Of a stretch of 64,000 bases of DNA, positions 60,033-64,000 are shown piece after piece. Origin of the DNA: Salinisphaera sp963835375. GTDB taxonomy: Bacteria; Pseudomonadota; Gammaproteobacteria; Nevskiales; Salinisphaeraceae. The translations under genes and the position numbers were made by a program. Within the stretch, counting starts at the first letter, position 1, and each line of letters opens with the position of its first letter. The notes under the pieces were generated by a model. That model saw only the letters and a program-made list of their open reading frames with translations, had not been told where the DNA came from and made no database searches. Location: positions 25,138 through 89,137 of the forward strand of contig CAWIGB010000025.1 of the NCBI GenBank assembly GCA_963835375.1, given 5' to 3'.

Positions 60033-61079
60033 TTAGTCCTGCTCGCTCAGCAGGAAATCCGCGGGCAGGCGCACGAGCGTTGCGCCCCACGACAAGCCCA
60101 CCCCGAAGCCGACCAGCAGTACCAGCGCGCCGGGGGCGATCTGGCCGGACAGCACAGCCCGCTTCAATGCAATCGGTACGCTGCACGACACCGTGTTGCC
60201 GATGTCCTCCATGCAGACCACGAATTTCTCCTGCGGCAGTTTGAGCCGCGAGCGGATGCCGTCCAGCACCATGGCGCTGGCCTGGTGCGGCACTACCGCA
60301 TCGACATCGTCCAGCGTGATGCCGGCCTTTTCGCAGGTTTCGTGGATGGCTTTCGGTACTTCGCGCAGTGTGAACTCGACCACCGCGCGGCCGTTCATGA
60401 AGATATTGTGGTCGGATCGCACGTTGCCGTGACGGTCCGTGTATTCCTCGGCGGGGTTATGGGCGGCGCGCTGACGCATGCCGCTTGTCGGCACGATCAG
60501 ATCCTTGGCGCCGGAACCGTCCGTGCCGTACACGAACGGGCCGATCTTCGGATCGCCTTCGGCGGCGCGGTCGGACAGCAGTGTGGCGGCGGCGGCGTCG
60601 CCGAACAGTGCGCGGACGCTCTTGTCACCCGGGTGCACGAACTTGCTGTAGGTGTCCGCGGTGATCAACAGCAGGCGCTTCGCCTGACCGGATTCGATCA
60701 GCGCCTTGGCCACGCCGAGCGCATAGATATAGCCCGAGCAGCCCAGATTGATGTCAAGCGCGCCGATGTGCGTCGGCAGCCCCAAGCGTTGCTGAACCAG
60801 GCAGGCCGTGGTCGGCGCCAGATAGTCCGGGGTCTGGGTCGTGAAGATCAGGTAGTCGATCTCGCTACGATCGATACCGGTCTTGTCGAACAACCGCTCG
60901 GCGGCGATCACCCCGAAGTCGGAGGCGCACTCGTCCTCGCTGGCCACATGTCGGGCCCGTATGCCGGTTTTTTCGGCGATGCGTTCCAACGGCCAGTTGG
61001 GGAAACGCGCGGCGATCTCCTCGATCGATTCCGTGCGCGCCGGCAGCATGTATTCGATGGCGTCAATGACAGCAGGCAT
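60033..61079 (-). CDS. 3-oxoacyl-ACP synthase III (FabH-like)
   Basis: 348 residues of the thiolase fold. The active-site Cys lies in DINLGCSGYIYALGVA, the His in VVPHQASAMVLDGI and the Asn in GNTVSCSVPIAL, the Cys-His-Asn triad of ketosynthase III. It starts MPAVIDAIEYMLPARTES. Such stand-alone FabH homologues often act in secondary lipid, polyketide or alkyl-quinolone-like synthesis rather than primary fatty acid initiation; with no other fab genes nearby, the role is open. ATG 61079 is chosen over a longer in-frame start at 61121. Confidence 0.88.
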   Translation of the reverse strand: MPAVIDAIEYMLPARTESIEEIAARFPNWPLERIAEKTGIRARHVASEDECASDFGVIAAERLFDKTGIDRSEIDYLIFTTQTPDYLAPTTACLVQQRLGLPTHIGALDINLGCSGYIYALGVAKALIESGQAKRLLLITADTYSKFVHPGDKSVRALFGDAAAATLLSDRAAEGDPKIGPFVYGTDGSGAKDLIVPTSGMRQRAAHNPAEEYTDRHGNVRSDHNIFMNGRAVVEFTLREVPKAIHETCEKAGITLDDVDAVVPHQASAMVLDGIRSRLKLPQEKFVVCMEDIGNTVSCSVPIALKRAVLSGQIAPGALVLLVGFGVGLSWGATLVRLPADFLLSEQD

Positions 61080-61232
61080 CGGACCTCGCTTTGCGCATGA
61101 ACGGGTGGAGCGGTCGGTCACACGATCGGCCGCCGGCGCGAATCGGGCCGCCCGGGCGGACGGTCCGACCCGTCAGAGTCGCACAATATCCGGATGAATA
61201 CCTGCGGCGTCAACGCCTGGGCGCGGCAGAGC

Positions 61233-61532
61233 CTATTCGGTCGGGTATCCCGCGGCGCGCCAGTCCTCGAAACCACCCCGCATCGCGCGCACGTCTGCAT
61301 AGCCGGCTGCGCGCAGCACTTCGGCGGCGCGTTCGGCCCGTGCGCCCGCCTTGCAGTAGGTCACGATCGGCGTATCCGGGGCGACATCCACATCGGGATC
61401 GCTCGAAATCCGCGTGACCGGATAGAACAGGGCGCCCGCCACGTGACCGGACTGCCATTCATCGTGTTCGCGAACGTCGATGATGGCCGCGCCGTTCTGT
61501 TGGGCCTCGTGGGCTTCGTGGTGATCGATCAT
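61233..61532 (-). CDS. Rhodanese-like domain protein
   Basis: 99 residues, a single rhodanese domain: IDVREHDEWQSGHVAGALFYPVTRI and the active-site loop TYCKAGARAERAAEVL with the catalytic Cys in CKAGAR, ending MRGGFEDWRAAGYP. It probably transfers sulfane sulfur, for instance from thiosulfate or a protein persulfide. No signal peptide is seen, so it is cytoplasmic. It lies 153 bp upstream of the FabH-like gene, same strand. Confidence 0.88.
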   Translation of the reverse strand: MIDHHEAHEAQQNGAAIIDVREHDEWQSGHVAGALFYPVTRISSDPDVDVAPDTPIVTYCKAGARAERAAEVLRAAGYADVRAMRGGFEDWRAAGYPTE

Positions 61533-61717
61533 TTCACAGTCTCCAGTACGTCGTGATGCCCGGTAACTGGTGTCAGCCTGCTCGGGAATCAAGTTGTCCG
61601 GCCGGCCTGGCGACCGGGGCAAACGGCATGGCGCGGGCGCCACCGCGGATGGTTTACGATCCGGTTACGGTAGAATTCCGAAAATGTCAGCCCGCGTATT
61701 AACGCCAACGACCGCGC

Positions 61718-63421
61718 ATGGCTTCTGCACACTCCTCTTCTGCTGATCGCGAACGCCGGCGTCTGCCCCGGCCCGCACTGGGCGTGCCGAGTCTCACGCT
61801 GCTGGCTGCGGCGTTCATCATCGGTTTCGACAACGTGGCGTTCTGGCACGAGCTGGCGTCGGTTTCGCGCGTGGGCAGCAGCGCCGGCCTCGGTTTTGCC
61901 GCCGCCACCGCCGTGTTCCTGGTCAGCGCGCTGGCGTTGCTGATGTCGGTGTTCGCCTTCCGTTGGATGTACAAGCCGTTTCTGATGCTGTTGCTGGTCG
62001 TTGCGGCGGTGGTCGGCTACTTCATGCAGACTTATGGCGTGGTCATCGACGACACGATGATCCTGAATACGCTGGACACGGATACGGGCGAGGCCGAGGG
62101 GCTGTTCAACTTCATCCTGGTCTGGCACGTCGTGGTGTTCGGGGTGTTGCCGGCCCTGTTTGTGGGCTGGGTGCGCATCAAGCGCGCGGTCTGGTGGCGC
62201 CAGGCGCTGGTCCGTGTCGGGTTCGGCGTCATGCTGGCCGTGGTCGCCGTTGGCGCGCTGGCTTCGCATTACAAGGAATTCTCGCTGACCTTGCGCCAGC
62301 ATCGCGAGCTGCGCATGTACATCAACCCGACCTACGCCATCTATTCGGCGGCCGAACTCGCCCAGGGGCAGGCCAAGGCTGCCGATCATCGGTTGGTCAC
62401 CATCGGCCCGAATGCCCATCGCACGGCGGTCGCCCATCAGCGTAGTCGGCGCAAGATCGTGATCGTGGTGGTCGGTGAGACCACCCGGGCGGCCGACTGG
62501 GGCATGGACGGCTATCATCGCCAGACCACGCCGCAACTCGCCGCGCTACCGAACCTGATCAATTTCCCCGACGCGCATTCCTGCGGTACGTCCACGGCCG
62601 TGTCCGTGCCCTGCATGTTCTCGGCCAAGTCACGCGCCGGTTTCGATACCGACTCTGCCGGCTATACCGAAAATCTGCTCGACGTCCTCAAGCGGGCCGG
62701 CGTGACCGTGCGCTGGGAAGAGAACCAGGCGGGTGGCTGCAAGGGCGTATGTGACCGGGTGCCGACCAAGAACATGCGCACGATGCGCATCCCCGGAGTC
62801 TGCGGCGATGGCCACTGCATGGACAGCGTGTTCCTGCACGGGCTGGCCGACCGCATCGATGCCACGTCGGGCGATCTGGTGCTGGTGATGCACACCATGG
62901 GCAGTCACGGTCCGAGCTATTTCGAGCGCTACCCGAAGTCGTTCGAGAAATACACGCCGACCTGTCATTCCAATCGGCCGCAGGACTGCTCGACTCAGGC
63001 GCTGACGAACAGCTACGACAATACGGTGCGCTATGTCGATCACGTGCTGGCATCGCTGATCGGCGTCCTGAAGAACAAGGAATCCGGGGCCGATACGGCC
63101 TTGGTCTATCTGTCCGACCATGGCGAGTCGCTTGGCGAAGACGGCATCTATCTGCACGGCTTCCCCTATATGCTGGCGCCGTCGCAGCAGACCCATATCC
63201 CGATGATCCTCTGGCTTTCGGCGGACTGGCGCCAGGACGATCATCTGTCGAAAGCCTGTCTGGACGGCATCAACAAACAGCGTGTTGGCCAGAACAATCT
63301 GTTCTCGACCGTGATGGGCATGATGGGCGTGCGGGCTGATGTCTATCAGCCGAAGCTGGATCTGCTGGCCAGCTGTCGTGGCCAAGGCGGGGTGGCGTCG
63401 TCAGCGTCATCGACCCACTAG
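61718..63421 (+). CDS. eptA: Lipid A phosphoethanolamine transferase, EptA/MCR type
   Basis: 567 residues. Five N-terminal membrane helices are followed by a periplasmic alkaline-phosphatase-fold domain. VVVGETTRAADWGMDGYHRQTTPQL holds a zinc-ligand Glu. HSCGTSTAVSVPCMFS contains the nucleophile Thr, and paired cysteines occur (GGCKGVCDRV, GVCGDGHCMD, CHSNRPQDCS). YLSDHGESLGEDGIYLHGFPY holds the remaining zinc ligands. It adds phosphoethanolamine to lipid A phosphates, lowering the negative charge and polymyxin binding. The start ATG 61718 fits the family. There is no PmrAB-type regulator beside it. Confidence 0.92.
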   Translation: MASAHSSSADRERRRLPRPALGVPSLTLLAAAFIIGFDNVAFWHELASVSRVGSSAGLGFAAATAVFLVSALALLMSVFAFRWMYKPFLMLLLVVAAVVGYFMQTYGVVIDDTMILNTLDTDTGEAEGLFNFILVWHVVVFGVLPALFVGWVRIKRAVWWRQALVRVGFGVMLAVVAVGALASHYKEFSLTLRQHRELRMYINPTYAIYSAAELAQGQAKAADHRLVTIGPNAHRTAVAHQRSRRKIVIVVVGETTRAADWGMDGYHRQTTPQLAALPNLINFPDAHSCGTSTAVSVPCMFSAKSRAGFDTDSAGYTENLLDVLKRAGVTVRWEENQAGGCKGVCDRVPTKNMRTMRIPGVCGDGHCMDSVFLHGLADRIDATSGDLVLVMHTMGSHGPSYFERYPKSFEKYTPTCHSNRPQDCSTQALTNSYDNTVRYVDHVLASLIGVLKNKESGADTALVYLSDHGESLGEDGIYLHGFPYMLAPSQQTHIPMILWLSADWRQDDHLSKACLDGINKQRVGQNNLFSTVMGMMGVRADVYQPKLDLLASCRGQGGVASSASSTH

Positions 63422-63603
63422 CGGGGGCAAGCGCGCACGGTTTCGAGTCGCAGCTCGCGGGGCGGCCGGCCCGTCAGCTGTGAAGCGGGCCGCGTCCTTT
63501 GCCTGCGTTGCCGCGTGACGAGTGCTGGCGGCGTCTTGTCTGGCCAGGCCTGGAGCGAGCGGTCGCGCACTAAATCTTGACAGGCCCCGGTGCTTAACGG
63601 GCG

Positions 63604-63885
63604 CTAGCGCTCGGAGCGCGTCAGGCGCGCTTTCAGGTCACAGCCGGAACAGGCGTTGCAGCCGCCGGTGTCACATCCGCTCGAGCGAGCCTGGATGCCG
63701 GGCGTCAGGCGGCGGGCGATCGCCTGGCGCCAGCCTGCGGCCGCAGGCGTCGGGGCCATATGATAAGCGGCGATCATCCGCAGCCGATGCGTGATCCGCG
63801 GCGCAAACCGGTGAGCGACATGCAGCAGGCAAATGCCGCCGACCAACACCAGCAGCAATGCCTGCAAGATATCGAACGCACTCAT
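63604..63885 (-). CDS. Small Cys-rich membrane protein next to feoB
   Basis: 93 residues: an N-terminal membrane helix (FDILQALLLVLVGGICLLHVAHRFAP), a basic middle and a C-terminal cysteine cluster GCDTGGCNACSGCDLK. The ATG overlaps the feoB stop (ATGA), so it is translationally coupled to the ferrous iron transporter. It resembles small feoB-linked Cys-rich proteins (DUF6587-like), possibly binding Fe(II) or an Fe-S cluster. The function is unproven. Confidence 0.78.
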   Translation of the reverse strand: MSAFDILQALLLVLVGGICLLHVAHRFAPRITHRLRMIAAYHMAPTPAAAGWRQAIARRLTPGIQARSSGCDTGGCNACSGCDLKARLTRSER

Positions 63886-64000
63886 GCGCCACCGCCCAGG
63901 GCCGCGGCGATCTGATACGTCGCCAGCGAGGCGAGATAGGCCAGCCCGAAAAGATAGGTCAAGGCGATGATCACCACGCGCCAGGAGTTGGTCTCGCGCC
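63882..64000 (-). CDS. feoB: Ferrous iron transporter FeoB, C-terminal end (partial)
   Basis: The reverse strand reads RETNSWRVVIIALTYLFGLAYLASLATYQ and ends in ALGGGA. This matches the last membrane helix and tail of FeoB, the GTP-dependent Fe(II) permease (family pattern RETGSW...LAYLASLVVYQ). The rest lies beyond the window. It overlaps the small Cys-rich gene by 4 bp. Confidence 0.8.
   Translation of the reverse strand, partial: RETNSWRVVIIALTYLFGLAYLASLATYQIAAALGGGA

Noticed and set aside
63540..63600. A further copy of the GGCCTGTTGCC repeat (CTTGACAGGCCCCGG)
   Set aside because: Only about 8 bases match the family end, too few to support.

Overview
The window looks like a chromosomal segment of a high-GC gammaproteobacterium. 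It carries E. coli-type homologues of Ppk1, MtgA, Rep, YifB/ComM, UbiK, YbiO and EptA, a cytochrome bo3-type oxidase and System I (Ccm) cytochrome c maturation. The gene content recalls halophilic genera such as Salinisphaera, but the sequence alone cannot fix the genus.

Layout. (1) 1-8.6 kb: housekeeping and envelope genes: a frameshifted TetR regulator, a PhzF-DUF423 fusion, ppk1 with a possible Pho box, a SYLF lipid-binding protein overlapping mtgA, a YheT-type hydrolase and a cardiolipin-synthase-like phospholipase D protein. (2) 8.7-12.8 kb: two paralogous ammonium transporter/PII pairs on the minus strand with sigma-54-type promoters. (3) 12.9-17.3 kb: ubiK, comM/yifB, a CTAG-bounded MITE-like element, a Rep-type helicase with two +1 frameshifts, and tRNA-Arg(CCG) with a terminator. 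(4) 17.3-35.9 kb: an accessory block, visibly less GC-rich than its flanks. It holds nested insertion sequences, a divergent electron-transfer cluster (HiPIP, cytochrome c and a membrane protein facing a Cyc2-like fused cytochrome-porin), a repeat-bearing lipoprotein, a complete ccmABCDEFGHI set, a monohaem cytochrome, a split DsbD system, a DedA/TVP38 protein and an IS256-type transposase beside a broken methyltransferase. Two perfect FNR/Anr boxes lie in it. Fragments of the tRNA-Arg 3' flank recur near both ends, which suggests an island. (5) 36-42.7 kb: a YbiO-type mechanosensitive channel and cyoABCD. (6) 42.8-57.5 kb: a polyol-catabolic locus with xylulokinase, transaldolase, two PfkB kinases, a GatZ/KbaZ-like protein, two short-chain polyol dehydrogenases with a MITE between them, an SmoEFGK-type ABC importer and a mannitol 2-dehydrogenase. 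(7) 57.5-64 kb: a Fur-box-controlled TonB siderophore receptor, a FabH-like ketosynthase, a rhodanese, an EptA/MCR-type phosphoethanolamine transferase, a small Cys-rich membrane protein and the feoB 3' end.

How the genes fit together. The accessory block can be read as a portable module: an outer-membrane haem-porin, periplasmic carriers (HiPIP, cytochromes c) and the maturation machinery for c-type cytochromes (Ccm plus thiol reduction), apparently under oxygen control. This resembles Fe(II)-oxidation or extracellular-electron-uptake chains. The polyol locus imports sugar alcohols, oxidises them to ketoses and phosphorylates these into central metabolism.

Caveat. At least seven genes contain single-base indels, mostly in short G or C runs. 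Several are probably assembly errors rather than real mutations.
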